Source: Putridiphycobacter roseus (GTDB lineage: Bacteria > Bacteroidota > Bacteroidia > Flavobacteriales_D > Crocinitomicaceae). From it: DNA of 64,000 bases. The stretch is from the NCBI RefSeq assembly GCF_003234935.1, contig NZ_QKSB01000001.1:620001-684000 (forward strand), read 5' to 3'. Shown here in pieces: positions 52,038-60,601 of this stretch; within the stretch, counting starts at the first letter, position 1; the number at the start of each line of letters is the position of its first letter. Under the pieces are notes generated by a model. That model worked only from the letters and a program-made list of their open reading frames with translations. It had not been told where the DNA came from and made no database searches. A program made the translations under genes and the position numbers.

Positions 52038-54035
52038 TTAATCAAATAATTCTTCCAGGTTTTCTTTTACAATATTTGGTAGCGTTACTTTTAAATTAGG
52101 TGTTCTTGCCATCTCTCTTTTAATCGCAAATATTGCCCCCTCATTTCTCGCCCAACTTCTTCTTGAGATACCATTATTTACATCCCAATGTAACAGCATT
52201 TTTAATCTTCTTTCTGAATCTTCAGAACCATCTAACAGCATACCAAAACCACCGTTAATCACTTCACCCCAGCCAACACCGCCGCCGTTATGGATGGAAA
52301 CCCAAGTTGCCCCTCTAAAACTATCGCCTATTACATTTTGAATAGCCATATCAGCCGTAAACTTAGAACCATCATAAATGTTGGAAGTCTCTCGATATGG
52401 AGAATCAGTCCCTGATACATCATGGTGATCTCTACCTAAAACAACTGGTCCTATTGTACCAGCTTTGATGGCATCATTAAACGCACTGGCAATTTTAATC
52501 CTACCTTCTGCATCTGCATAAAGAATTCTCGCTTGAGAACCTACCACTAATTTATTTTCTTGAGCGCCTTTTATCCATTGGATATTATCGGCCATTTGTT
52601 GTTGAATTTCTGGCGGTGAATTTTGCTTAATCCCTTCTAAAACTTGACAAGCAATTTCATCTGTCTTGGCTAAATCTTCGGGCTTTCCACTTACACAAAC
52701 CCATCTAAACGGACCAAAACCATAATCGAAACACATAGGTCCCATAATGTCTTGCACGTAACTAGGATACCTAAAATCAATACCATTTTCTGCCATTATA
52801 TCTGCTCCAGCTCTACTTGCCTCTAATAAAAATGCGTTACCATAATCAAAAAAGTAAGTCCCTTTGGCAGTGTGCTTATTGATCGCTGCAGCATGCCTTC
52901 TTAAAGTACGCTGTACTTCTATTTTAAATTGTGCAGGATCATTAGCCATCATTTCATTAGACGCTTCGAATGTCAATCCTACCGGATAATAACCACCTGC
53001 CCATGGATTGTGTAAGGAAGTTTGATCTGAACCGATATCTATTTTTAAATTTTCTTGGTCAAAACGCTCCCATACATCCACAATATTCCCCAAATAAGCA
53101 ATAGATACTACCTCCTTATTTTCAAGTGCTTTTTTTACCCTAGGCACTAATTCTTCAATATTTTCAACAACTTCATTAATCCATCCTTGTGAATGACGGA
53201 TATGGGTGATTTTTGGATTAACCTCTGCACAGACTGTTACACAACCCGCAATATTACCTGCTTTGGGTTGTGCCCCCGACATTCCTCCTAAACCTGAAGT
53301 AACGAATAAGCCGCCGCTTGGTGATTTTTTAATCTTTCTAAATGCATTTAGAACAGTAATCGTAGTTCCATGCACTATTCCCTGTGGTCCAATATACATA
53401 TAAGAACCAGCTGTCATTTGTCCGTATTGAGAAACGCCCAAAGCGTTCATTTTCTCCCAATCGTCAGGTTTTGAATAATTGGGAATGACCATTCCGTTTG
53501 TCACTACCACCCTAGGCGCATCTATATGAGAAGGAAATAATCCCATTGGATGACCAGAATAAATAGTTAAAGTTTGTTCCTCTGTCATTTCTGACAAATA
53601 TTGCATGGTTAAACGGTACTGGGCCCAGTTTTGGAATACAGCGCCGTTTCCACCATAGGTAATCAATTCATGCGGGTGCTGCGCCACAGCATAATCTAAA
53701 TTATTTTGTATCATGACCATAATGGCCTTTGCTTGTTCACTTTTCCCAGGGTACTCAGAAATTGGCCTAGCCTTCATTTCGTAATCTGGACGATAGCGGA
53801 ACATATAAATCCGTCCGTATTCCTTCAATTCATTTGCAAACTCAACTGCTAATTCAGCATGTTGATTTGAAGGGAAATAGCGCAAAGCATTTTTCAAGGC
53901 CAACACTTTCTCTTCCTTACTTAAAATATCTTTTCGTTTAGGCGCATGGTTAATGGCCGGTTCGAATACTTTTTTAGCAGGTATTTCTAATGGAATCCCA
54001 CCTTTAATGTCTGATTGAAATTGTGCTATTGTCAT
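52038..54035 (-). CDS. hutU: Urocanate hydratase
   Basis: The 665-aa protein carries the urocanase signatures 'ELITYGGNGAVFQNWAQYRLTMQYL', 'YSGHPMGLFPSH', 'TAGSYMYIGPQGIVHGTTITVLNAFRKI' (NAD+ site), 'SGLGGMSGAQPKAGNIAGCVTVCAEV' and the late 'WVSIHNGGGVGWGEVINGGFGMLLDGS'. It converts urocanate to imidazolone propionate in histidine breakdown. The length is that of the longer urocanase subgroup (about 660-680 aa). No other hut gene is in the window. Confidence 0.96.
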   Translation of the reverse strand: MTIAQFQSDIKGGIPLEIPAKKVFEPAINHAPKRKDILSKEEKVLALKNALRYFPSNQHAELAVEFANELKEYGRIYMFRYRPDYEMKARPISEYPGKSEQAKAIMVMIQNNLDYAVAQHPHELITYGGNGAVFQNWAQYRLTMQYLSEMTEEQTLTIYSGHPMGLFPSHIDAPRVVVTNGMVIPNYSKPDDWEKMNALGVSQYGQMTAGSYMYIGPQGIVHGTTITVLNAFRKIKKSPSGGLFVTSGLGGMSGAQPKAGNIAGCVTVCAEVNPKITHIRHSQGWINEVVENIEELVPRVKKALENKEVVSIAYLGNIVDVWERFDQENLKIDIGSDQTSLHNPWAGGYYPVGLTFEASNEMMANDPAQFKIEVQRTLRRHAAAINKHTAKGTYFFDYGNAFLLEASRAGADIMAENGIDFRYPSYVQDIMGPMCFDYGFGPFRWVCVSGKPEDLAKTDEIACQVLEGIKQNSPPEIQQQMADNIQWIKGAQENKLVVGSQARILYADAEGRIKIASAFNDAIKAGTIGPVVLGRDHHDVSGTDSPYRETSNIYDGSKFTADMAIQNVIGDSFRGATWVSIHNGGGVGWGEVINGGFGMLLDGSEDSERRLKMLLHWDVNNGISRRSWARNEGAIFAIKREMARTPNLKVTLPNIVKENLEELFD

Positions 54036-54051
54036 GAAAAATAATTTTACC

Positions 54052-54059
54052 CAAAAATA
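54052..54059 (-). promoter_or_regulatory. -7 promoter element TATTTTTG for hutU
   Basis: The plus strand reads CAAAAATA, a perfect TAnnTTTG on the minus strand, 16 bp upstream of the hutU ATG. It overlaps the T-tract of the terminator upstream. Confidence 0.4.
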
Positions 54060-54061
54060 AA

Positions 54062-54090
54062 AAAAGACAGGCCAATAAGCACTGTCTTTT
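54062..54090 (-). terminator. Intrinsic terminator after the BI-1 family gene
   Basis: The stem is AAAAGACAG / CTGTCTTTT (9 bp, 11-nt loop). On the minus strand it is followed by a T-rich tract, about 20 bp past the stop codon. Confidence 0.8.
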
Positions 54091-54111
54091 CCATTTTAAT
54101 TCTTTTTTGTT

Positions 54112-54834
54112 TTAATCTCTATTGCCTAAAAATCGCAACATGAATAAAAATAAGTTAATAAAGTCTAAGTATAAACTCAAAGCACCCATTACAACTTGCT
54201 TTTTTCCATCTTCACTTTGTCCGTCTACAGACATGCCAATGTGTTTTAACTTCTGCGTATCATAAGCTGTTAAACCTGTAAAAAGTAATACACCAATACC
54301 ACTAATAACATAATCCATCATACTACTTCCTAAAAACATATTCACAACCGTAGCGATAATCAAACCAATCAAAGCCATATATAAAAGAGAACCTAGTTTA
54401 GTTAAATCCGTACTTGTAGTATAACCTACAATGGCCATAATTCCAAAAGTACCTGCGCTGACTAAAAAAGTAGTCGCAATTGAACCCATAGAATAAATTA
54501 GAAAAATAGAACTCAAACTTGCCCCGGTTAACACCGAATAAAGTATAAATATACCTAGTAAACTGACATAGGATAACTTTTGAAATCTAAACCCCATTAA
54601 TAAAACCAAGCCTAGTGGCGCTAGCATCACAATCCAGCCAAAAATCGACATCCCTCCTTCTGGATTATACAGTAAACGCAAAAGGGATTCTGTGGTAGCA
54701 AATAAATAAGCAGCAACACCCGAAATGGCTAGAGCCAACGCCATATAAACAAATACATTCGACATAAATGTTTTTGCCATAGACCCTTGCTCAACCCCAC
54801 GCGTATTAAAATTATCTAAAATATTATCTTTCAT
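54112..54834 (-). CDS. Bax inhibitor-1/YccA family membrane protein
   Basis: The 240-aa protein has seven hydrophobic helices and BI-1 features: 'TFMSNVFVYMALALAISGVAAYLFA', 'GASLSSIFLIYS', 'FGIMAIVGYTTSTDLTKLG' and the C-terminal 'GLTAYDTQKLKHIG...ALSLYLDFINLFLFMLRFLG' with the conserved Asp residues of the pH-dependent calcium leak. Bacterial roles include calcium leak (BsYetJ) or modulation of the FtsH protease (YccA). It is transcribed alone. Confidence 0.92.
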   Translation of the reverse strand: MKDNILDNFNTRGVEQGSMAKTFMSNVFVYMALALAISGVAAYLFATTESLLRLLYNPEGGMSIFGWIVMLAPLGLVLLMGFRFQKLSYVSLLGIFILYSVLTGASLSSIFLIYSMGSIATTFLVSAGTFGIMAIVGYTTSTDLTKLGSLLYMALIGLIIATVVNMFLGSSMMDYVISGIGVLLFTGLTAYDTQKLKHIGMSVDGQSEDGKKQVVMGALSLYLDFINLFLFMLRFLGNRD

Positions 54835-54857
54835 TTTTTTCTTTTAATTAAGTTAGT

Positions 54858-54865
54858 CAAATTTA
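54858..54865 (-). promoter_or_regulatory. -7 promoter element TAAATTTG for the BI-1 gene
   Basis: The plus strand reads CAAATTTA, a perfect TAnnTTTG on the minus strand, 23 bp upstream of the ATG at 54834. Confidence 0.45.
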
Positions 54866-54939
54866 TTAATAAATACCACTCAAAATAACCTGGTTGTAAT
54901 TTTTTAACAATTTGTATAAACCTAAACTATCAAATACCT

Positions 54940-54947
54940 TACCTTTG
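54940..54947 (+). promoter_or_regulatory. -7 promoter element TACCTTTG for hldD, with TTTG upstream
   Basis: It is a perfect TAnnTTTG, 35 bp before the ATG. A TTTG at 54911-54914 could be the -33 element, though the 25-bp spacing is somewhat long. Confidence 0.55.
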
Positions 54948-54982
54948 CGTAAAATCTGACAAATTGTCTTAAAATTTCAATT

Positions 54983-55948
54983 ATGATAGTAGTTACTGGA
55001 GCAGCAGGATTTATTTCATCTTGTTTAGTGAGCATGTTAAATGAAAAAGGTTATACCGATATTGTGGTGGTAGATGACTTTTCTAAAACAGAGAAAGCAG
55101 CAAACTTAAACGGTAAAACCATATTAGCAAAAGTGCCCCGAAAAGACTTTTTTGACTGGGCCAATGATTTTAAAAGTGAAATTGAATTTGTATTTCACTT
55201 AGGCGCCAGAACAGACACTACAGAATTTGACACAAAAATATTTGATGAACTCAATTTGAATTATTCAAAAAAAATGTGGGACTTTTGTACCGGTGCTAAC
55301 ATTCCTCTTGTATACGCCAGTAGTGGTGCCACATATGGACTAGGAGAGTTTGGCTTTGATGACAACTTAGAAGTAATTGAAAAATTGATACCTTTAAACC
55401 CATATGGCGATTCAAAAAATGATTTTGACAAATGGGTAATTAAACAAGAAAATACACCTCCTTTTTGGGCGGGATTAAAGTTCTTTAATGTCTATGGTCC
55501 AAATGAATACCACAAAGGTAGAATGGCTTCTGTTATTTTCCATGCCTTTCACCAAATTAATAAGACCAATGCAATGAAATTATTCCGTTCCCATAATGTA
55601 GACTATAAAGATGGGGAACAAGTAAGAGATTTCATTTACGTAAAAGATGTGGTGAGCGTTTGCATATTTTTAATGGAGAACAAACCAAATAGTGGAATTT
55701 ATAATTTAGGAACTGGTACTTCGCGTACCTTTTTAGACCTTACAAAGGCAACATTTAAAGCATTGGGTGTCACACCCGACATTAGCTTTATAGATACCCC
55801 TGAAGATATTAGAGATAAATACCAATATTTTACGGAAGCAAAAATGGGGAAGTTAATAGCCGCTGGATACAATAAACCCTTCTATACTTTAGAAGAAGGA
55901 GTACAGGACTATGTACAGCATTATTTAAGTCCAAATGCTTATTTATAA
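54983..55948 (+). CDS. hldD: ADP-L-glycero-D-manno-heptose 6-epimerase
   Basis: The 321-aa extended SDR has 'IVVTGAAGFISSCLVSMLNEKG', 'VFHLGARTDTTE', catalytic 'LNPYGDSKNDFDKWV' (YxxxK), 'GLKFFNVYGPNEYHKGRMASVIFH' and 'VRDFIYVKDVVSVCIFLM'. The last three are diagnostic for HldD/RfaD. The Gly motif is GxxGFISS in place of the usual GxxGFIGS. It makes the heptose donor for LPS core, in line with the GT9 enzyme at 19143-20114. Its stop codon lies at the centre of a 34-bp palindrome. Confidence 0.94.
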   Translation: MIVVTGAAGFISSCLVSMLNEKGYTDIVVVDDFSKTEKAANLNGKTILAKVPRKDFFDWANDFKSEIEFVFHLGARTDTTEFDTKIFDELNLNYSKKMWDFCTGANIPLVYASSGATYGLGEFGFDDNLEVIEKLIPLNPYGDSKNDFDKWVIKQENTPPFWAGLKFFNVYGPNEYHKGRMASVIFHAFHQINKTNAMKLFRSHNVDYKDGEQVRDFIYVKDVVSVCIFLMENKPNSGIYNLGTGTSRTFLDLTKATFKALGVTPDISFIDTPEDIRDKYQYFTEAKMGKLIAAGYNKPFYTLEEGVQDYVQHYLSPNAYL

Positions 55949-55962
55949 ATAAGCATTTGGAC
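55929..55962. terminator. 34-bp perfect palindrome spanning the hldD stop codon
   Basis: Arms GTCCAAATGCTTATTTA (55929-55945) and TAAATAAGCATTTGGAC (55946-55962) are perfect complements with no spacer, so the hairpin loop must form from the central AT-rich bases. It could stop transcription on either strand, although no long T-run follows. Confidence 0.55.
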
Positions 55963-55973
55963 CAATTATAACT

Positions 55974-56174
55974 TTATTGATTGACTGTTTTTTTAGCGAA
56001 TGCTAATCTGACAACTTCTGGGTAAATTTTTCCAAACCTTCTAACACACCAACTTTTTAATTGTTCGCGGTCTTCAGAATTGCTTACCCATTTCAAAGAC
56101 TTATTCAATTCTTTTTGAAATAAGTACTTATCAAAACTAACTTTGATAAGTATCTCCTTACATAATTCTAACAT
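55974..56174 (-). CDS. Small conserved protein of unknown function
   Basis: The 66-aa helical protein is 'LELCKEILIKVSFDKYLFQKELNKSLKWV...EQLKSWCVRRFGKIYPEVVRLAF'. I recall very similar short proteins with 'SFD..LF.KEL.K...W' and 'LK.WC...FG..Y' in other Bacteroidota, which supports a real gene. It has its own -7 element (56211-56218). No function is known to me. Confidence 0.75.
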   Translation of the reverse strand: MLELCKEILIKVSFDKYLFQKELNKSLKWVSNSEDREQLKSWCVRRFGKIYPEVVRLAFAKKTVNQ

Positions 56175-56210
56175 TTCCTTGTACGTATTACGGGTTCTCT
56201 CAAATATACG

Positions 56211-56218
56211 AAATTCTT
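56211..56218 (-). promoter_or_regulatory. -7 promoter element TATATTTG for the 66-aa gene
   Basis: The plus strand reads CAAATATA, a perfect TAnnTTTG on the minus strand, 36 bp upstream of the ATG at 56174. Confidence 0.45.
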
Positions 56219-56332
56219 ATGAATTTGTTTTATGGACTGTAAATTATAGTTATAAACATTAAGCCTTTACTATCTTAAAACAAAAGGCAAAGCGTTAAAA
56301 ATCAATATTTTAACCTGAACGTTTAAGAAATG

Positions 56333-57253
56333 TTAAAACTCATATTTGATGACTTGTAAAATCTCCTCAGTACTTTTATCATATACATAGACTAAAAAAT
56401 GCATGTCTGCATTGGTAATGCCTGCAGGAACGTTATAGGTAAAGTCTTTTTCAAACTTTTGACCCGCAATCACATCTCCATTTACAAATACACGACCGAA
56501 CGTTTCTCCAGCAAATACATTGCCTCTATGTACTTCATGGTGCTTGTAATCTTCCACATCATCTGATAAAACTTTTTGCCAATCAATCACTTCATTTTCT
56601 AGTGCATAAATAACAACTGCATACTCTCCTGTCAACGCGGTTAAAAACTCAATTTGTGCATGTATAAAAAGTCCTCGCGTTGCTTCAAAATAATTTGATT
56701 TAGCTTGAATATTAACCAATAATGGGGTATTCAATAATGAATCCGTAGTAGTAGACCAAGTAGACGCGCTGTGGAATATTTCACCATTAGAATTTAAAGA
56801 TCTATTTACTGTACCTGTGGGATTACCAACAATTCCACCTTGAATATTAGATAAATAACCTGCAATTTCTTTTCCTTCAGCTGTAGTAAAATCAGTGGTG
56901 TATTTATTACCTGACGGTGCTACAGACTGAAAATCACTTGTACCTGAAGCATTTGGTGATGCATGAATGGATGCAATAAAAACACGACCAGGATTAGCTT
57001 CCGCTATATTCTTTGCCTCAGTTGCTGCTGCTGGACAAAATGAACATTTATGTCCAGTGAAATCTTCAATTAAAACATTTCTGGTAGCATTGTTATTTGC
57101 GCCAAAGGTTGGATACACATAATCTCTAAAATTTCCAGGATATAATGTAGTATCTAAATCTGTGATAATTTTATATGGGTATTCTACTTTATCACAAGAA
57201 TAAAGACTTACCAAAACGCTTAGTACTAATGTTATTTTTAAAATCGTTTTCAT
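56333..57253 (-). CDS. Omp28-related lipoprotein with thioredoxin-like fold
   Basis: The protein is 306 aa from the ATG at 57253, which opens a lipoprotein signal ('LKITLVLSVLVSLYSCDK'); the longer frame from 57337 runs into the upstream gene. It has the Omp28 family motif 'RNVLIEDFTGHKCSFCPAAATEAKNIAEANPGRVFIASIHAS', a thioredoxin-like CxxC active site, then beta-rich regions. It is third in the leftward TlpA-DUF6029-Omp28 unit, 11 bp after DUF6029. A role in envelope disulfide chemistry is inferred from the CxxC and the TlpA neighbour. Confidence 0.9.
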   Translation of the reverse strand: MKTILKITLVLSVLVSLYSCDKVEYPYKIITDLDTTLYPGNFRDYVYPTFGANNNATRNVLIEDFTGHKCSFCPAAATEAKNIAEANPGRVFIASIHASPNASGTSDFQSVAPSGNKYTTDFTTAEGKEIAGYLSNIQGGIVGNPTGTVNRSLNSNGEIFHSASTWSTTTDSLLNTPLLVNIQAKSNYFEATRGLFIHAQIEFLTALTGEYAVVIYALENEVIDWQKVLSDDVEDYKHHEVHRGNVFAGETFGRVFVNGDVIAGQKFEKDFTYNVPAGITNADMHFLVYVYDKSTEEILQVIKYEF

Positions 57254-57264
57254 GTTCGTTGTTT

Positions 57265-58956
57265 TTAAAATGTTGTAGTGAAAGTAAATGTCACCCCATT
57301 CGTTGCTGGTACGGGACGACAAACTCCTCCGATACAAAATATCCCTTCTCTTTGTTTTCCAAAAGAAATCATAAATCTTGAAGCATCATGGGTATACCCA
57401 AAAGATCCAAGAGGATAATGTTTTCTGCTTGAAACAATTGGATTACCATAATTATATTGATCCATTACAGCAAAAAACCAACCTGGAGAAATAGTATACT
57501 CTGCTAAAAATGTTGTCCAATTTCCTTTATCTTGTTTCGTAAATAAACCTTGTGCCTCTACACGAATACTGTGTTTCTTGTTGATTTTATAGGCACCATC
57601 AAACACGATTATATCCGAAGTAATATAACCATGCGCCAGTTTTGTTACTTCATTCACATCATTATTAAATATAAAATGTAGGTAAGTAGCGGTCAATTTG
57701 AATTTCTTTGAGAACTTCTTCTTTAACTCAATATTAAAATCGAAATTGTACAAACTATCACTTTTATCAAAAGGCTTACTTGCATAGGAAACCCTATCCA
57801 CATCAAAAGCAACATCAGAAGTGTGTTGTACTGGTTTAAATGCAGTCGCTAAATTTATATTTACATCCATGCCATATTTACCACCTAAAAGGGTATTTCT
57901 TTTTACCTTATATAAAACATCCAACTGGTAAGCAATCTCTCCTGAAGGCACAGAGGCATAAGGATATAAAGTCGAAGCCAAATTATACGTATGGTTCTTA
58001 TTTAAGGAAGGTAAATAAGAAATCATCAATTGGTTTCCCTCTACTGTTCTATCTGCACGATAAAACATGTTATCAATTGATTTTGCTGTAAACAATACCG
58101 CAAAACCTTTTTGAGAATACCCCATATTAACTAAAGCACCATGCCCATTATTATAGACATAACCATTATTTATAGATGGATCATTTTGTTTAAGAATGTA
58201 TTCTCCATTAATGTAAAAGTTTTTATACCTCACATCCAATCTACCACCAAAAGAAGCGACATTATATGGTAAATTTAAGGTGTCATTACTGCCAGGCTGA
58301 TACCTACTCACAAAGCTCCCTCCTAAAGAGACTTTTAATTTTGAATCGTTGAAAGTCTCAAACAAATCATTGATAGAAACCTCTCCATCTAAACCTCTAA
58401 CAATACCTTCCGACAAATTAATTTGTCCTTCATCAAAATTATAACGCATTTTTCCAAATACTCCCTTCAATCTAACTCCTGCTCTTGGATTGAATTCTAT
58501 TTTTGCACCATCCATAGCATTATCTATCCCAACTGCCCTTGCTTCGTAGGAACGCAGTATCATTCCGCTTCCAAACTGTTCATAAAAATTTCCAGCAACA
58601 GCCGAAATTTTATCCGTGCTATATGCGACATAACGATAGCCAATTCCAGTACCAGAATAAAAAGCAGGATAGCCAGCAATACCAGGTAAATAACTTTCAA
58701 AACGAACACCAGCTCTAAAGTTTCCTAAAGAATAATTTATGTTCGCGTAAGAATTCATAACTGCTTTTTGCTCAGGCGCAAAAGCATTAATACTCGAATC
58801 ACTCGTTAAATATTGTGCAACCGTTTCAATATTACCCGTCACCGAAGCCTTACTCATGTCAAACTGCGCGACAGCTTGTTGTGCAAAACCAATACATAAA
58901 AGTGACAAGAAAGACTTTGAAATAAAATTTAATTTTGGGTTCATTATTTTCATCAT
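57265..58956 (-). CDS. DUF6029 outer-membrane beta-barrel protein
   Basis: The 563-aa protein has a signal peptide ('FLSLLCIGFAQQAVA') and many amphipathic beta-strands. A conserved 'VAGNFYEQFGSGMILRSYEARAVGIDNAMDGAKIEFNP' segment matches DUF6029. A C-terminal disulfide-like pair occurs in 'GIFCIGGVCRPVP' and the protein ends 'VTFTFTTTF', a typical barrel end. Its start overlaps the TlpA stop (ATGATG; 58953-58956); a second Met is one codon later. Function is unknown. Confidence 0.88.
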   Translation of the reverse strand: MMKIMNPKLNFISKSFLSLLCIGFAQQAVAQFDMSKASVTGNIETVAQYLTSDSSINAFAPEQKAVMNSYANINYSLGNFRAGVRFESYLPGIAGYPAFYSGTGIGYRYVAYSTDKISAVAGNFYEQFGSGMILRSYEARAVGIDNAMDGAKIEFNPRAGVRLKGVFGKMRYNFDEGQINLSEGIVRGLDGEVSINDLFETFNDSKLKVSLGGSFVSRYQPGSNDTLNLPYNVASFGGRLDVRYKNFYINGEYILKQNDPSINNGYVYNNGHGALVNMGYSQKGFAVLFTAKSIDNMFYRADRTVEGNQLMISYLPSLNKNHTYNLASTLYPYASVPSGEIAYQLDVLYKVKRNTLLGGKYGMDVNINLATAFKPVQHTSDVAFDVDRVSYASKPFDKSDSLYNFDFNIELKKKFSKKFKLTATYLHFIFNNDVNEVTKLAHGYITSDIIVFDGAYKINKKHSIRVEAQGLFTKQDKGNWTTFLAEYTISPGWFFAVMDQYNYGNPIVSSRKHYPLGSFGYTHDASRFMISFGKQREGIFCIGGVCRPVPATNGVTFTFTTTF

Positions 58957-59468
58957 TTCAATAATTCTTCAATATGCTCAAATAATATTTCCTCATCACC
59001 AGGTACAAACCCACTGTGAGAATAAACAATTTTCCCGTTTTTATCTACTAAAAAGGTATGTGGCACATTATTTACGCCCATTGCTCTTTTAAAATCACCA
59101 TTTACATCCATCAAAACTTCATAATCCCATCCTGAAGAATTCACATATGGCTTTACCATGTTTTTCGTTCTTTCATTATCGATAGACACAGCAACTAATT
59201 TCACCCCAGTTTCATCCTGCCAATCTTGATACACTTCTTGAATAGTATTTAATTCTAACTTACATGGCTTACACCATGTTGCCCAAAATGAAATCACCAT
59301 AGGTTTTCCATCATTCTCTAAATCCCCTGTATTAAATGCATTTCCTTCCACATCTTTAATGCTTACTGCTGGTAGATTTTTTCCTTCACTATCTTGATCG
59401 GCATTGGTATTCATAAAAGCAAAACCAAACGCCGCTCCTACAGTTAATATCATTAATAATTTTTTCAT
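58953..59468 (-). CDS. TlpA-like thiol-disulfide oxidoreductase
   Basis: The 171-aa exported thioredoxin has a signal or anchor helix (about 1-19), active site 'ISFWATWCKPCKLELNTIQEVYQ' (CKPC) and the cis-Pro loop 'GVNNVPHTFLVDKNGKIVYSHSGF'. It should reduce or exchange disulfides in the periplasm. It heads the TlpA-DUF6029-Omp28 unit and is coupled to DUF6029. Confidence 0.93.
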   Translation of the reverse strand: MKKLLMILTVGAAFGFAFMNTNADQDSEGKNLPAVSIKDVEGNAFNTGDLENDGKPMVISFWATWCKPCKLELNTIQEVYQDWQDETGVKLVAVSIDNERTKNMVKPYVNSSGWDYEVLMDVNGDFKRAMGVNNVPHTFLVDKNGKIVYSHSGFVPGDEEILFEHIEELLK

Positions 59469-59534
59469 ATTCTTTCTATTTTTTATTCTTTAAGGTTATC
59501 AATTCAATAATTAGACCACTAATCCTAGGTTAAG

Positions 59535-59542
59535 CAAATGTA
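59535..59542 (-). promoter_or_regulatory. -7 promoter element TACATTTG for the TlpA unit
   Basis: The plus strand reads CAAATGTA, a perfect TAnnTTTG on the minus strand, 66 bp upstream of the ATG at 59468. Confidence 0.45.
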
Positions 59543-59795
59543 AAAAAATTCAATTGTAAAATATTTTACTTTTACAATAACTATTGTTTTTCAAACTTAA
59601 CTTTTAAATCTAACTTAAGACGTTATGTATCACAAAAAAAATAACAAACCGCCTATAAGTAAACGATAACAAGGCCTACTATGAATTTCTCTTCTGTAAA
59701 ACAAACATGAATATATTTTTTAACTTGGAATCCTAAGGTCTCCACCCGACTGGAAATTAAACAGAAAAAGCAAGGTGCAATTGCGCTATATTTTG

Positions 59796-59803
59796 TATTT
59801 TTG
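59796..59803 (+). promoter_or_regulatory. -7 promoter element TATTTTTG
   Basis: It is a perfect TAnnTTTG, 20 bp upstream of the ATG at 59824. Confidence 0.45.
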
Positions 59804-59823
59804 AAATTCTAATAATTATAATT

Positions 59824-60549
59824 ATGAAAAAAGCTTTACAATTTTTAGCTGCATGCCTTATCTCTATGAATGTGAATGCACAAAAAATAGAGATTTACAA
59901 AGCAGATCAAACAACAGATGTTTCTGGAACAACTTTATATGCTTCTTCAAGTGCTGACGAGATGCATTTGTATTTAGACATTAAAAATGTTTCGAATTCG
60001 GCTTTAAGTTTAACCATTACTAGAAAAAGAATTAATGAAGTACCCGGCTCCAAAGATTATTTTTGCTGGGGATTCGATTTGTTAAGCGGACAATGTTACT
60101 CTGCAGATGATGTTTCTTCAAGCAACCCTTGGACAGCCACCAACCAATACAGCTTTAGTGCTGGTGGAACAGGTATTCTGTATGCTTATCATGTAACAGA
60201 AGGAAATCAAGGTTCTGCTAAATATAGATATTATGTAGTGGAAGACGGTGTTCACTTGGACTCTGTTGATGTTATTTTTAATTACTTCTTAGGACTGGAA
60301 AAAGAAGATCCTGCAAGCTTCTCTGTTTATCCAAACCCTGTGAATGATCAATTGAATATTAACGCAGACAACCTTGGTAACAACAGTAGTATTACAGTGT
60401 ACGACATTACAGGTAAAACAGTAGCAACTGCGACTTTACAAAACGGTAAAAACGTATTAAACTTAAAAGACTTAAATGCAGGTGTATACTTTTATGCCAT
60501 CAGCAATGATTTAGCAGTTATTGAAACAAAAAAACTGATTGTACAATAA
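59824..60549 (+). CDS. Secreted protein with T9SS type A sorting domain
   Basis: The 241-aa protein has a signal peptide (MKKALQFLAACLISMNVNAQ). A beta-sandwich domain follows ('DEMHLYLDIKNVSNSALSLTITRKRINEVPGSKDYFCWGFDLLSGQCY...FSAGGTGILYAYHVTEGNQGSAKYRYYVVEDG'), with two Cys that may form a disulfide. The C-terminal sorting domain is 'FSVYPNPVNDQLNINADNLGNNSSITVYDITGKTV...YFYAISNDLAVIETKKLIVQ'. It is exported through the type IX system. The front domain resembles short stand-alone T9SS cargo found in this phylum; function is unknown. Confidence 0.9.
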   Translation: MKKALQFLAACLISMNVNAQKIEIYKADQTTDVSGTTLYASSSADEMHLYLDIKNVSNSALSLTITRKRINEVPGSKDYFCWGFDLLSGQCYSADDVSSSNPWTATNQYSFSAGGTGILYAYHVTEGNQGSAKYRYYVVEDGVHLDSVDVIFNYFLGLEKEDPASFSVYPNPVNDQLNINADNLGNNSSITVYDITGKTVATATLQNGKNVLNLKDLNAGVYFYAISNDLAVIETKKLIVQ

Positions 60550-60570
60550 TTACTTTTCTAAAATTAAACC

Positions 60571-60601
60571 AAAAAAGGGAGCTACATAAGCTCCTTTTTT
60601 T
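60571..60601 (+). terminator. Intrinsic terminator after the T9SS cargo gene
   Basis: AAAAAAGGGAGCT pairs with AGCTCCTTTTTTT (one bulged G) around a 5-nt loop, 21 bp after the stop. It overlaps the first base of the convergent sirtuin gene's stop codon and may work in both directions. Confidence 0.8.

Larger units (their letters stand above)
59469..59823. other. Divergent intergenic region (355 bp)
   Basis: It lies between TlpA (leftward) and a T9SS cargo gene (rightward). I see a -7 element for each (59535-59542 minus, 59796-59803 plus). No ORF, strong hairpin or riboswitch-like structure is apparent. Confidence 0.6.
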
